Below, one piece after another: positions 43,801 to 53,006 of a stretch of DNA of 64,000 nt (positions are counted from its first letter, which is position 1; each line of letters begins with the position of its first letter). Location of the stretch: positions 23,245-87,244 of the forward strand of contig JBBACY010000010.1 of assembly GCA_041656735.1 (NCBI GenBank), given 5' to 3'. Position numbers and translations under genes: made by a program. The stretch is from Perlabentimonas sp041656735 (lineage in GTDB: Bacteria > Bacteroidota > Bacteroidia > Bacteroidales > Tenuifilaceae). The notes beneath the pieces are model-generated. The model was given only the letters and a program-made list of their open reading frames with translations, was not told where the DNA came from and ran no database searches.

Positions 43801-45352
43801 TGCAACCGTTGAATTTAGTAAAACCCGTTACTTCATAACAGATCAAGTAACCGTTGATAATAGCGATGTTATATTCCAAGATTTCAAAATACAAGATAGT
43901 AACAAGCGGCTTGCCGTTTTAAATGGAAAGATAAAAACCAACTACTTTAAAAACATTCTTTTAGATCTAAATCTTGCCCCATCGAACTTTCAACTATTAA
44001 ATACCAACGAACACGATAACGAGCTTTTTTACGGAACCGTTTATGCAAGTGGACAGGTTAAGGCAACGGGCCCCCCAAAAAACATAACCGTTAACGCTTC
44101 AATTAAAACAGAACCGCGAACGGCTATCTATTTACCCCTATCATCGAGTAGTAGCGTAGCTGAGTATGATTTTGTTCAATTTTTGAATAAAACCGAAGAG
44201 ATTTTTATTGTTGAGGAGCAAACACAATTTAGCAAAGCCGAAAGGCCCAATATAAACCTAATGCTCGACCTTGAAGTTACACCCGATGCCGATGTTCAAA
44301 TTATAATTGACAAGCAGCTAGGTGATATTATTAAGGCAAATGGTTCGGGAAACCTAAAAATGGAGATAGACCTAAACAAGAATATTTTCAATATGTTTGG
44401 GCAGTATGTAATTGAGCAAGGAGACTACCTATTTACATTACAAGGTGTTATAAATAAACGGTTTAAAATTGGACAGGGAGGAACCCTTACTTGGAATGGC
44501 GACATTATTGATGCGCTGATGGATATTCAGGCCATTTACAGCCTTCGAACCTCATTAAAAAACCTTAACCCAGGAAGCGACGACCCAATATACAAAAACA
44601 GAACACAGGTTGACTGCGAAATTAACTTATCGGGAAAACTTATGGAACCGAAAATAGGGTTCGGCATAAAAGTACCCCTGGCAGAAAACGATCCCATTGC
44701 CAAAGCCGTAGTTCAGGATGCACTTAATACCGAAGAGCGTGTTAGCCGACAGTTCCTATCACTTCTGGTTATCCAAAGTTTTACAAGCGAGGATCCAACA
44801 AGTCAGAACGCCATAGTGGGTCAGGGTTTGGCTTCAACCGCTGGCGAAATGTTGTCGAACCAATTTAGCAACTTGCTTTCGCAAATCACAACCGCTTTCG
44901 ACTTTGGCGTAAACTGGAGACCTGGTGATGAGCTAAGTTCATCCGAAATAGAATTTGCGCTATCAACCCAGCTTTTTAACGACAGGCTTTCCATAAATAG
45001 TAACCTTGATATGGGCAACCAGAATGTTAGTAGCGGTTTTGTTGGCGATGTGAGCGCCGATTTAAAGATAGTTCCATCGGGAAAATTACGGCTAAAAGCT
45101 TTCTATCGATCGAATGATGAACTTATGTATGGCACCAACTATGGTGATTACACTGCAGGTGCTGGTTTAATGTACCGAGAAGATTTTAATAGCCTTGAGG
45201 AATTATTTGCTAAGTATAAAAATTATTTTATTCGTAAAAAAAAGAATGAGTATGACTTCAACTTACAAAACACTGACAATGAAGCCAATAAAAAACCAAC
45301 ACCCCCGCCAGATGAAACAAAGTTGAAAATAGATTTTGTAGAAATAAAATAG
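40802..45352 (+). CDS. tamB: TamB-like translocation and assembly module protein
   Basis: 1516-residue envelope-spanning AsmA-like protein involved in outer-membrane protein assembly or phospholipid transport. The start is GTG at 40802; the first residues form an N-terminal membrane anchor (about 12-35, IFLIVALVLLLIPTALWLVI). The long middle is repetitive beta-strand sequence (beta-taco groove). The C-terminal DUF490 domain (about 1150-1480) has VTPDADVQIIIDKQLGDIIKANGSG, LTWNGDIIDALMDIQA and DFGVNWRPGDELSSSEIE. In Bacteroidetes tamB often follows tsaD or a BamA-family gene; here tsaD is divergent and no BamA-like gene is present. Confidence 0.92.
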   Translation: MRKVIKKTANIFLIVALVLLLIPTALWLVIQTPRAQNYLVEQTTQILERKFGTKTSIGKFDFRLFNRILLKDVYAEDDNGDTLLLTKTISASIQGYNIRNNSLNFHRVTLNNAFINFETDTLGEMNLTKFIASFIQPKDTSRKSDNPITINAKNIRITESNFRMHKQNAKVLDHSINFEDMDVSALHLDVTNLSITGDTIAFTINSLKGIEKSGFVIDRFRTDMSFSSNHMDFERLRIQAMNSSISLPFLKFSYLSWKDMSDFLNQVKLNGEISNSQLSTKALSYFVPKVKNFDLIAQVECKFRGPVSELRVRELEIATAKNTFISSNVSLTGLPDFNNTLLFVDVKKFTTSVDDLESFTFVDSQKQILKLPDILDAIQRISFSGNFTGFISDFVAYGTLKTNIGDVSMDLLIKPDQQKATQFKGKVATEKLNLATLTNNDMFGEISMSATLNGNTNYKNTLNATTNATIYSIEANNYKYSNIKIDGTLNSKMFEGSLSVNDPNARVNFLGKVDFSDTIPTYDFSAFVPKLDLVKLNLNKVDSISKASFLLAAQFSGNTIDNIKGNIKIVNGFYQNQNGEIKTSDIVVSAKNTIDSKQITVKSEFIDGEIRGKYNFTNIVSSLQNLVYLYIPALSQNNVKPDITPTGVADPEFNDYIIRLRLNKTDKLSDVLFPSFRIAENSNVFGIYNPDFQTLNLKIKIPEIRLGNNIVKDILIDGTTNDATLTASITSPLVSFGNSNIRNISIQAMAQNDSLTTSIGWDNKTQVKNLGQLNTRTLFSHNSGNKTVNLHLIPSNFTLNDTIWNINESEIVIDSSTIFLNNILLYNKTQTLNVNGKIASLETDFIEATLKNIDVSNVNLYTQNIGYTFSGQINGYAKATNITSSPLFYADLKIDSLNVNDFELGQVALNSQWHPTDKRLSVDFINTHNKQGLSLGGDYFPETEKLQFFARLNSIALGLLEPLMAGEVTNLEGSTSGNISISGTSKKPLLNGTLRINNAAATVEFSKTRYFITDQVTVDNSDVIFQDFKIQDSNKRLAVLNGKIKTNYFKNILLDLNLAPSNFQLLNTNEHDNELFYGTVYASGQVKATGPPKNITVNASIKTEPRTAIYLPLSSSSSVAEYDFVQFLNKTEEIFIVEEQTQFSKAERPNINLMLDLEVTPDADVQIIIDKQLGDIIKANGSGNLKMEIDLNKNIFNMFGQYVIEQGDYLFTLQGVINKRFKIGQGGTLTWNGDIIDALMDIQAIYSLRTSLKNLNPGSDDPIYKNRTQVDCEINLSGKLMEPKIGFGIKVPLAENDPIAKAVVQDALNTEERVSRQFLSLLVIQSFTSEDPTSQNAIVGQGLASTAGEMLSNQFSNLLSQITTAFDFGVNWRPGDELSSSEIEFALSTQLFNDRLSINSNLDMGNQNVSSGFVGDVSADLKIVPSGKLRLKAFYRSNDELMYGTNYGDYTAGAGLMYREDFNSLEELFAKYKNYFIRKKKNEYDFNLQNTDNEANKKPTPPPDETKLKIDFVEIK

Positions 45353-45403
45353 ATTTACACTTTCACCGTTTTTTTATTAATTTCGTCAAAAATATACACT
45401 AAT

Positions 45404-46093
45404 ATGATACCAACAATGCTTCTACAAATCGACTTAGCTGCAAGTATTGCAGCAGAACCCGCTGGAGAGCTCTCCCTTAGTTTTTGGGATCTAGCATTTA
45501 AAGGTGGATGGATTATGATTCCCCTAGTATTGCTATGGTTTATAGCAGTTTATCTTTTCATTGAACGATTCTGGTCAATTAAAAAGGCTTCAAAAGAAGA
45601 TGTTAACTTTATGAATAGGATAAAGGAATACATTCACGATGATAAAATTGAATCGGCGGTTTCTCTTTGTCGCAGTCACAACACCCCAGTATCTCATATG
45701 ATTGAAAAGGGATTGCAACGAATTGGACGTCCCCTCTCGGATGTTACCGCAGCGATTGAAAATGTAGGTAACCTCGAAATATCAAAACTCGAAAGTGGAC
45801 TACCAACACTGGCAACAATTGCTGGTGGGGCTCCTATGATCGGTTTCTTAGGAACAGTAATAGGTATGATTAGAGCTTTTTACGATATGTCAATGGCTGG
45901 AAACAACATCGATGTAGGCTTGCTGTCGAATGGTATTTATACTGCTATGGTTACAACCGTGGGCGGGCTTATAGTTGGAATATTCGCTTACTTTGCCTAT
46001 AATATACTTGTTGCCAAAGTAGAAAATGTGGTATTTACAATGGAAGCCAACACTACCGAGTTTATGGATTTACTTAACGAACCCGTTTCATAA
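45404..46093 (+). CDS. exbB: MotA/TolQ/ExbB proton-channel family protein
   Basis: Inner-membrane proton channel subunit that powers TonB. 229 residues with three membrane helices (about 32-52, 130-155, 180-205). Conserved segments FIERFWSIKKAS, LATIAGGAPMIGFLGTVIGMI and MVTTVGGLIVGIFAYFAYN. It begins an exbB-exbD-tonB operon (16 and 8 bases between genes) and follows tamB by 51 bases. Confidence 0.94.
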   Translation: MIPTMLLQIDLAASIAAEPAGELSLSFWDLAFKGGWIMIPLVLLWFIAVYLFIERFWSIKKASKEDVNFMNRIKEYIHDDKIESAVSLCRSHNTPVSHMIEKGLQRIGRPLSDVTAAIENVGNLEISKLESGLPTLATIAGGAPMIGFLGTVIGMIRAFYDMSMAGNNIDVGLLSNGIYTAMVTTVGGLIVGIFAYFAYNILVAKVENVVFTMEANTTEFMDLLNEPVS

Positions 46094-46109
46094 TAAAAAA
46101 ATAGTAAGC

Positions 46110-46505
46110 ATGGCACTAAAACGAGGGTCAAAAGTAAGCGCAGAATTCAGCATGTCGTCAATGACCGACATAGTATTTCTTTTGCTAATATTCTTTATGG
46201 TCTCATCAACCCTAGTTGCTCCCAATGCGCTGAAGCTTCTACTACCACAAAGCAATAGTCAAACACCAGCTAAAGCTATTACAACCATAAGCATTACGCA
46301 AGATTTGATTTTTTACGTTGAGCAAACACCTATTTCATATTCTGACTTAGAACTTTACCTTGCGCAAAAACTTCAGGGTGAAGCAGAACCAACCATATCG
46401 CTTCATGTACACCGATCGGTTCCAATGGAAGAGGTTGTAAAAGTAATGAATATAGCCAAAGAGAATAGGTACAAACTTATTTTGGCAACACAGCCCTTAA
46501 AGTAG
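46110..46505 (+). CDS. exbD: ExbD/TolR family biopolymer transport protein
   Basis: 131 residues from ATG 46110; in-frame codons back to 46026 overlap exbB and are not used. One N-terminal helix with the essential proton-carrying aspartate (SSMTDIVFLLLIFFMVSST, Asp20), then a periplasmic domain with LLLPQSN and ISLHVHRSVPMEEVV. Works with ExbB and the TonB encoded next. Confidence 0.94.
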   Translation: MALKRGSKVSAEFSMSSMTDIVFLLLIFFMVSSTLVAPNALKLLLPQSNSQTPAKAITTISITQDLIFYVEQTPISYSDLELYLAQKLQGEAEPTISLHVHRSVPMEEVVKVMNIAKENRYKLILATQPLK

Positions 46506-46513
46506 TAACTGCA

Positions 46514-47293
46514 ATGAACAACAAGACCAAAGGCATAATTGGCTCAATTTTAGTACACGTAACTTTTCTTGTACTGCTAATTATCTTTGGCTTTACTACG
46601 CCCCTGCCCTTACCTGGCGAACAGGGAATTCTTATTAATTTTGGCACCGACAATGAGGGAATGGGATTACGTGAACCTAAAAAATTGGATGAACAGATTG
46701 CTCCCCCAATACAAGCACCTACGGAAGAAGTTGAACAAGCACCAATAACCCAGGATTTTGAGGAAGCTCCATCCATAGAGAAACCTAAGCCAAAACCCGA
46801 CATAAAACCCAAGGAGGAAAAAAAACCGATTGAAAAGCCTAAGGTAAAACCTGTGGAAGAAAAACCACGAGAGATTGATGGAAAAACACTTTTCCCGGGT
46901 AAAAAAACCGATGGTGGCACAAGCGGTGAAGGAGATACATCTGTGAAGGGTAACCAAGGCAGTATTGACGGTTCTGTTGATTCAAAAAGCAGAGAAGGCG
47001 GAACAACCAGCGGAGGCAAAGGTATTAGTTTTAGCTTGGGAAACAGGGCTGCATTATCGTTACCCGAACCCGAATATACCATTCAAAAAAGCGGAATTGT
47101 TGTTGTTGAGGTTAGGGTTGATCAAAATGGCTATGTAACAAATGCAAGAGGCGGAGTACGTGGCTCTACAACCAATGATACTGAACTTATAAAGGCTGCC
47201 GAAAAAGCAGCACTTCGAGCACGATTTAACGTAAGTCAGAATGCGCCTGCCTACCAAAACGGTACAATAACCTATGTTTTTAAACTCGAGTAA
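46514..47293 (+). CDS. tonB: Energy-transducer TonB protein
   Basis: 259 residues: N-terminal anchor (about 8-30), a long proline/lysine/glutamate spacer (about 60-120, PKPKPDIKPKEEKKPIEKP) that spans the periplasm, a glycine/serine-rich linker, and a C-terminal TonB domain from about 175 (PEPEYTIQKSGIVVVEVRVDQNGYV, ending ITYVFKLE). Last gene of the operon; probably serves SusC-type receptors such as the one at the left edge. It meets the TSUP gene tail to tail 4 bases later. Confidence 0.92.
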   Translation: MNNKTKGIIGSILVHVTFLVLLIIFGFTTPLPLPGEQGILINFGTDNEGMGLREPKKLDEQIAPPIQAPTEEVEQAPITQDFEEAPSIEKPKPKPDIKPKEEKKPIEKPKVKPVEEKPREIDGKTLFPGKKTDGGTSGEGDTSVKGNQGSIDGSVDSKSREGGTTSGGKGISFSLGNRAALSLPEPEYTIQKSGIVVVEVRVDQNGYVTNARGGVRGSTTNDTELIKAAEKAALRARFNVSQNAPAYQNGTITYVFKLE

Positions 47294-47297
47294 TTAG

Positions 47298-48086
47298 TTA
47301 AAAAAACAAAAGTTTTACACCAAAAATCAGTACGGTTCCCAATAAAAACCAACGAATAAACTCCGCTCCGCGCTTAATAGCAATATTTGTTGCAACCCAT
47401 GCACCTAGCATATTACCTACCCCAAGTATTATACCGTATTTGTAGTTAACCTGCCCATTATAAATAAATACACCGAGCGCTACGAAAGTAAATGCAAAAA
47501 CCATTAACGCCTTTAAAGCATTCGCTTTAACTAAATCGTACCCTGCCCCTAAAACTAACCCAGCCAATAAAAAAAAGCCTACACCAGCCTGAATAAAACC
47601 TCCATAAAATCCAATTCCAAGAAAAATAATTACCTGAATAACACTTGGCCTTGCACTCACAGGTTTCTCTTTACTTTTTATCCATTTTTCGGGTTTGTAA
47701 AGCATCAAAAAGAACATAAAAACAAGCAAGAAACCTATCAGTCTATTCATTAGCTGATCATCTAAATTTACAGCGAAAGCTGCACCTATAAATGAGCCAA
47801 TTACAGCAGGTATGGTTAACCAAATCCCTTCGTTCCACTCAAAAACCTTCTTTTGCTTAAAACCACCAACAGCAACTAAACTCTGAAGTATTACTCCAAC
47901 CCTATTGGTTGCATTCGCCACATTGGCGGGTAATCCTAAAAAAATGAGTAACGGCAGCGTGAGCAGACTTCCGCTTCCGGCCAATGTATTTATAAAGCCA
48001 GCCACAAAGCCAACACCCACAATCAAAAGACATATCCATATATCCATAAAACCTACTGTAAACGACCAAAATAGTTCAGGATACAA
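47298..48086 (-). CDS. TSUP-family (TauE/SafE) membrane permease
   Basis: 262-residue inner-membrane protein with about eight helices. TauE/SafE signature repeats: VGFVAGFINTLAGSGSLLTLPLL with NVANATNRVG in the first half and GFYGGFIQAGVGFFLLAGLVL in the second. Members export or import sulfite, sulfoacetate or other organosulfur anions; substrate not shown. It follows a cupin gene by 30 bases. Confidence 0.88.
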   Translation of the reverse strand: MYPELFWSFTVGFMDIWICLLIVGVGFVAGFINTLAGSGSLLTLPLLIFLGLPANVANATNRVGVILQSLVAVGGFKQKKVFEWNEGIWLTIPAVIGSFIGAAFAVNLDDQLMNRLIGFLLVFMFFLMLYKPEKWIKSKEKPVSARPSVIQVIIFLGIGFYGGFIQAGVGFFLLAGLVLGAGYDLVKANALKALMVFAFTFVALGVFIYNGQVNYKYGIILGVGNMLGAWVATNIAIKRGAEFIRWFLLGTVLIFGVKLLFF

Positions 48087-48116
48087 ACCATTCGGGTTAA
48101 GATAATTAAACTACAA

Positions 48117-48491
48117 TTAAAGTTTTTCGAGTTTTTCATGGGTAAGGGCTCCCCTTTCATTCCCTGTATTTAGGGTTGTGCTGGGTTCAAAAAGCATAAC
48201 CGAAACTTCGTTAAGGGCCACGGGTCGGTGCTCAACCCCTCTCGGAATTATTACAAACTCATTGGATGTAAGCTCTATGGTTTTATCTTTAAGTTCAATT
48301 TGCAACGTTCCATCAATCACATAGAACAGCTCATCTTCATGTTCATGCTTATGCCATACAAATTCGCCTTTAAATTTAGCGAGTTTAACCTGCTGGTTAT
48401 TAAGTTCCCCTACAATTCGTGGATTCCAATAATCGTTAAACATTTGTAACTTCTGCTTAACGTTTACCTTACTAACTGACTTAGTGCTCAT
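48117..48491 (-). CDS. Small cupin-domain protein
   Basis: 124 residues, one double-stranded beta-helix. Cupin motif 1 is FVWHKHEHEDELFYVIDGTLQIEL (His-x-His, Glu), motif 2 is VIIPRGVEHRPVA. A metal-binding enzyme or sensor of unknown substrate, common upstream of small transporters. Probably cotranscribed with the TSUP permease. Confidence 0.85.
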   Translation of the reverse strand: MSTKSVSKVNVKQKLQMFNDYWNPRIVGELNNQQVKLAKFKGEFVWHKHEHEDELFYVIDGTLQIELKDKTIELTSNEFVIIPRGVEHRPVALNEVSVMLFEPSTTLNTGNERGALTHEKLEKL

Positions 48492-48751
48492 AAATTAAAA
48501 TATAAGTTATTTTAGTAAGCATAACTACCCAAGAACAATCCATTAGCCTTATGGCATTAGGCCGGTTGAGCTGAATGTGATTTAATGAACTCTACAAAAT
48601 ACGAGTAGCGTGGTATAAAGTTCCTGAAATAAAGATTTTACCTAAAAACTAGCCTCTCAAACCAGCTAATGCCTTGAATTTATTTGGTTGATTGCACTTA
48701 ATAAACTTACACCAAACGCTGCTAGCTAGGTAAGCAACCTTTAATTAGCCG

Positions 48752-50500
48752 CTACTTTTTCACTCCAAGATCCTCAACTATTTTCGCAATCTTATCGTCG
48801 AGTTTAGATTTCATTAACTCATACTCAGCGGGGTATTTCATACCAGACTTAACACCAAAGTAGAATTTAATTTTGGGCTCTGTTCCCGATGGACGAATAG
48901 ATACTCGGCTCCCATCTTCAGTAATAAACTGAATTACATCGGATTTAGGCAACTTTATTGATAAAATTTGACTCTCTTTCAGCTTGTATGATTGTTGCTT
49001 TAAATAATCATTTATAACTACCACATCAGAACCACCCAGCTGCTTGGGGGGCGAAGTTCTAAAGCCCTGCATCATCTTTTTAATCTCATCGGCACCCTCC
49101 TTGCCCTTTCTAGTTATTGAAACTAACTTCTCATGGTACAATCCGTATTTAGCATAAAGTTCTATAAGAATTTGATAAACCGATTTGCCTTGCTCTTTTG
49201 CCCAAGCAACAATTTCGGCAAACATTGCACAAGAAAGCACCGCATCCTTATCGCGTACAAAAGAGCCTACTAAATAACCATAACTCTCCTCACCGCCTGC
49301 AATAAATACCTTGTTTCTCTCATTCAAGCGAATAACTTCTGCAATATATTTAAAACCAGTTAAAACCTCTTTACACTCCACGTTAAAATCGGAAGCAATA
49401 TCGGCCAAAAGGTTCGAGGTTACAATGGTTTTTACAATATACTCGTTACCAGTGAGCCACCTCTTTTCGCTCCATTTTGTAAGCACATAATGAATTAAAA
49501 GGGCAGCAGCCTGATTTCCATTCAGCAAAATAAATTTCCCCATATTATCCTTAATACCAATTCCAACCCTATCGGCATCAGGATCGGTTGCCATAACAAT
49601 ATCAGCATCAATCTTTTTTGCCTTAGCCAACGCTAACTTTAGCGTGGCGGGCTCTTCTGGGTTAGGAGACTCAACGGTTGGGAAATTTCCATCAATCACA
49701 TTTTGTTCGGGTATTGTTACCACAGATGCAAAACCGAATTTATGTAATGCTTTTGGTACCAAATCAACGCCAGTTCCGTGGATTGGGGTGTATACTATCT
49801 TAATATTCTGGTGTTTTAAATTTTCTGCGGGCGAGAGCGAAAGCGATGACAAGGTATTCAGGTAAATCTCATCAATTTCACTACCAATAACCTTTATTAA
49901 GTTATGATTACCTTCAAATTTAACTTCGCTAACCGAGGATATCTTATTAACCTCAGCTATTATATTCTCATCGTGTGGCGGAACAATTTGCGCACCATCA
50001 TCCCAATATACCTTATAGCCATTGTATTCCTTGGGGTTGTGTGAGGCCGTAATTACTAGTCCACCTTGACACTTAAAAGCTCGAATTGCAAAGCTAAGCT
50101 GAGGTGTGGGTCGTAGCGCCTCAAAAAGATATACCCAAATTCCGTTTGCCGTTAAAATTTCAGCAGCAGTTAAGGCGTAGGGCATACTATTATTCCGAGA
50201 GTCGAAGGCAATAGCCACCCTAATTTCGGGTTGATTTTTAAATGCTTTTAACATATAGTTAGCCAGCCCCTGCGTTGCCTTACCCAAAGTATATCGGTTC
50301 ATTCGGTTTGTACCGGGTCCCATAACTCCTCTCAACCCTCCGGTTCCAAACTCCAAATCTTTGTAAAAGGCATCTACCAACTCGTTGGGATTGCCAGCAA
50401 TAAGTTTTTTAACTGCTGCACGTGTTTCTTTATCAAACTCGGGTTTTAGCCACTGCTGTGCCCTCTCTAAAATTTCAGGGTCAACTACCTGTTTTTTCAT
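48752..50500 (-). CDS. Phospho-sugar mutase (phosphoglucomutase/phosphomannomutase)
   Basis: 582 residues, alpha-D-phosphohexomutase family; interconverts glucose 1- and 6-phosphate (or mannose forms). FGTGGLRGVMGPGTNRMN near the N-terminus, phosphoserine loop TASHNPKEYNGYKVY, metal loop DPDADRVGI, sugar loop GGEESYGYLVG and phosphate-binding RPSGTEPKIKFY. It follows rfbD by 10 bases, giving glucose 1-phosphate for RfbA. Confidence 0.94.
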   Translation of the reverse strand: MKKQVVDPEILERAQQWLKPEFDKETRAAVKKLIAGNPNELVDAFYKDLEFGTGGLRGVMGPGTNRMNRYTLGKATQGLANYMLKAFKNQPEIRVAIAFDSRNNSMPYALTAAEILTANGIWVYLFEALRPTPQLSFAIRAFKCQGGLVITASHNPKEYNGYKVYWDDGAQIVPPHDENIIAEVNKISSVSEVKFEGNHNLIKVIGSEIDEIYLNTLSSLSLSPAENLKHQNIKIVYTPIHGTGVDLVPKALHKFGFASVVTIPEQNVIDGNFPTVESPNPEEPATLKLALAKAKKIDADIVMATDPDADRVGIGIKDNMGKFILLNGNQAAALLIHYVLTKWSEKRWLTGNEYIVKTIVTSNLLADIASDFNVECKEVLTGFKYIAEVIRLNERNKVFIAGGEESYGYLVGSFVRDKDAVLSCAMFAEIVAWAKEQGKSVYQILIELYAKYGLYHEKLVSITRKGKEGADEIKKMMQGFRTSPPKQLGGSDVVVINDYLKQQSYKLKESQILSIKLPKSDVIQFITEDGSRVSIRPSGTEPKIKFYFGVKSGMKYPAEYELMKSKLDDKIAKIVEDLGVKK

Positions 50501-50510
50501 CGCAATAGGT

Positions 50511-51371
50511 TTATGGTGTTAATCTTTTTAGACAGTTAGTAAGGCTTTCGCGCCAATGAGGTATTTCTACCCCATAACAATCCTTAATTTTCGATTTATT
50601 TAAAACGCTATAAAAAGGCCTTTTTGCTGCTGTTGGATACTCAGTGCTTAAGATAGGGATAATTTTGCAACTATAGGCATAGAAATTAGCTATTTCGGTT
50701 GCTAAATCGAACCAGCTGCAAACGCCCTCGTTGGTATAGTGAAAAATTTCAGGAACAAAATATTCTCTCCCTTTTAGTATAATATTAACTAGCGTTTGTG
50801 CAAGATCTCTTGCGTATGTTGGCGAACCGACCTGATCGTATACAACGCGCAAGCTGCTACTATCTTTGGCTTTTTTGGCAATGGTTTTAACAAAATTACT
50901 CCCAAACTCTGAGTACAGCCAAGCTGTTCGTACAACCATTGCATTGCCTATACTTAGTACGTTTTGCTCGCCTTTCAACTTCGATTCTCCGTACACTGAA
51001 TTTGGTGAAGTTTCTGCATCTTCGGTATACGGACTATACGCAAGCCCATTAAACACGTAGTCGGTTGATATATGTATTAGCTTAGCATCTATTGTTTTAG
51101 CCGATTGAGCCAAATACTTTGGTGCATCTGAATTAAGTTTGTAAGCAGCTTGCTTTTCATTTTCGGCCTTATCTACGGCAGTGTGTGCTGCGCAATTAAC
51201 AATAAAATCTGGCTTAAGCACATTAACAAAACTCTCAACCAGCACTTGGTCGGTAATGTTCAACTCCTTAAAATCGGTAAAAACAAAATGCAGGTTGGGT
51301 ACTTCAGATGCTAAAAGTCGAAGTTCTGAGCCAAGTTGACCGTTTGCGCCCGTAACTAAAACTTTTACCAT
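50511..51371 (-). CDS. rfbD: dTDP-4-dehydrorhamnose reductase
   Basis: Final step to dTDP-L-rhamnose. 286 residues from ATG 51371 (MVKVLVTGANGQLG); an in-frame start at 51401 would overlap rfbC and is not used. Rossmann GANGQLG, STDYVFNG, and catalytic YGESKLKGE. The start is 4 bases after the rfbC stop. Confidence 0.94.
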   Translation of the reverse strand: MVKVLVTGANGQLGSELRLLASEVPNLHFVFTDFKELNITDQVLVESFVNVLKPDFIVNCAAHTAVDKAENEKQAAYKLNSDAPKYLAQSAKTIDAKLIHISTDYVFNGLAYSPYTEDAETSPNSVYGESKLKGEQNVLSIGNAMVVRTAWLYSEFGSNFVKTIAKKAKDSSSLRVVYDQVGSPTYARDLAQTLVNIILKGREYFVPEIFHYTNEGVCSWFDLATEIANFYAYSCKIIPILSTEYPTAAKRPFYSVLNKSKIKDCYGVEIPHWRESLTNCLKRLTP

Positions 51372-51375
51372 ACTA

Positions 51376-51945
51376 TTACTTCTTACTTCCTCCATATACA
51401 AAATTTGTTTCTAAGTTAGAAAAACCAGGAAAAACCTTGTCTTTAGCTGATACTATTGCACTCCTCTTTTCAACTCTCCAGTCTATTGCTAATTCTTCAT
51501 CATTAAAACAAATACCTCTTTCCGCAGAAGCGTTGTATAACGAATCGCATTTATAATTAACAATCGCAGTATCGCTAAGCACTGAAAATCCGTGAGCAAA
51601 CCCTCTTGGGATATAAAGTAATCGCTTGTTTTCTGCGTTTAGTTCACAGGCAAAATGTTTTCCGTATGTGGGTGAGTTCTTCCGAATATCGACAGCAACA
51701 TCGAGTATACCTCCGTGAACTACCCTTACCAATTTTGCCTGCGCATAGGGTGCCAACTGGTAATGTAAACCGCGTATTACACCTTTTGCCGAGTACGATT
51801 CGTTATCTTGAACAAAAGGAACATCAATTCCAATGTTAGCAAACTTTTCAGCATTAAAAGCTTCAAAAAAGTAGCCCCTGGAATCATTAAAAACATTCGG
51901 TTCTAGTACAAATAACCCCTCAATAAAGGTTTCTATTTTTTTCAT
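51376..51945 (-). CDS. rfbC: dTDP-4-dehydrorhamnose 3,5-epimerase
   Basis: 189-residue cupin-fold epimerase. Motifs: FVQDNESYSAKGVIRGLHYQ (catalytic His in RGLHYQ), KLVRVVHGGILDVAVDIR, IPRGFAHGFSVLSD and catalytic Tyr region VNYKCDSLYN. Lies between rfbA and rfbD in the operon. Confidence 0.95.
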   Translation of the reverse strand: MKKIETFIEGLFVLEPNVFNDSRGYFFEAFNAEKFANIGIDVPFVQDNESYSAKGVIRGLHYQLAPYAQAKLVRVVHGGILDVAVDIRKNSPTYGKHFACELNAENKRLLYIPRGFAHGFSVLSDTAIVNYKCDSLYNASAERGICFNDEELAIDWRVEKRSAIVSAKDKVFPGFSNLETNFVYGGSKK

Positions 51946-52031
51946 ATGTTTGGCTAATTATTTTCAAGGAAATTAATGGAACATTCATGGAGTTGTCTCT
52001 CCCCTATCCGTTAGTAATGTTAGCACGAATA

Positions 52032-52913
52032 TTACATCTGCTCCAATTCTTCATTAGCAACCCTGAGCAAATACTCGCCATACTGATTTTTAAGTAATGG
52101 CTTTGCTAACTCTAGTAGTTGCTGTTTAGTTATAAATTTATTTGTATACGCTATCTCTTCAATGCAGGCAATCTTCAAACCTTGCCGCTCTTCAATTGTT
52201 TGAATAAAAACCGAGGCTTGCAACAAACTCTCATGGGTTCCAGTATCGAGCCAAGCCATTCCTCGTCCCAACAGCTTAACGCTGAGCCTATCCTCCTCTA
52301 AATACAGCCTATTTAAATCAGTTATTTCAAGCTCACCCCGTAACGATGGTTTTAAACCTTTGGCTTTCTTAACAACATCGTTACCATAAAAATACAGGCC
52401 AGTTACGGCATAATTCGATTTTGGGTTTTCGGGCTTCTCCTCAATGCTAAGCACTTTCTTGTCCTTATCAAACTCTACCACACCATACCTATGGGGCTCA
52501 TTAACATAGTAACCAAAAACAGTTGCTCCATCTTTTATCTGGGCACACTGCTTTAAAATCCCTCCAAACCCATGACCATAGAATATATTATCGCCCAGCA
52601 CAAGGCAAACCGAATCGCTCCCAATAAACTCTTCGCCAATTATAAAAGCTTGAGCTAAGCCATCGGGCGAGGGTTGCTCTGCGTAGCAAATATGGAGCCC
52701 CAGCTGCTGTCCATCTCCAAACAAGTCTTTATATAAAGGTAGGTCTTTAGGCGTTGATATTATAAGAATTTCCCTGATATTTGCGAGCATTAGTACCGAC
52801 AATGGGTAATATATCATAGGCTTATCAAACACAGGGATAATCTGTTTTGATATGCTTTTTGTTATTGGATACAAACGAGAGCCAGACCCTCCGGCCAGTA
52901 TTATTCCTTTCAT
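52032..52913 (-). CDS. rfbA: Glucose-1-phosphate thymidylyltransferase
   Basis: Makes dTDP-glucose from dTTP and glucose 1-phosphate. 293 residues. Nucleotidyltransferase motif GGSGSRLYPITKSISKQIIP, product site LVLGDNIFYG, EEKPENPKSNYAVTGLYFY and RGELEITDLN. Second gene of the operon after UXS. Confidence 0.96.
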   Translation of the reverse strand: MKGIILAGGSGSRLYPITKSISKQIIPVFDKPMIYYPLSVLMLANIREILIISTPKDLPLYKDLFGDGQQLGLHICYAEQPSPDGLAQAFIIGEEFIGSDSVCLVLGDNIFYGHGFGGILKQCAQIKDGATVFGYYVNEPHRYGVVEFDKDKKVLSIEEKPENPKSNYAVTGLYFYGNDVVKKAKGLKPSLRGELEITDLNRLYLEEDRLSVKLLGRGMAWLDTGTHESLLQASVFIQTIEERQGLKIACIEEIAYTNKFITKQQLLELAKPLLKNQYGEYLLRVANEELEQM

Positions 52914-53006
52914 ATTTCTATTTTTTTGTACTTATTTTGAAGTATCTATGTAATTGTAAAATTTTATTGAGTATTGACTCTTTTATTTATGGGCAATTCA
53001 AGTATT

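Noticed and set aside
46477..47082. 201-codon open frame on the minus strand
   Set aside because: Opposite tonB; its proline/serine/phenylalanine-rich sequence is the complement of the TonB spacer.
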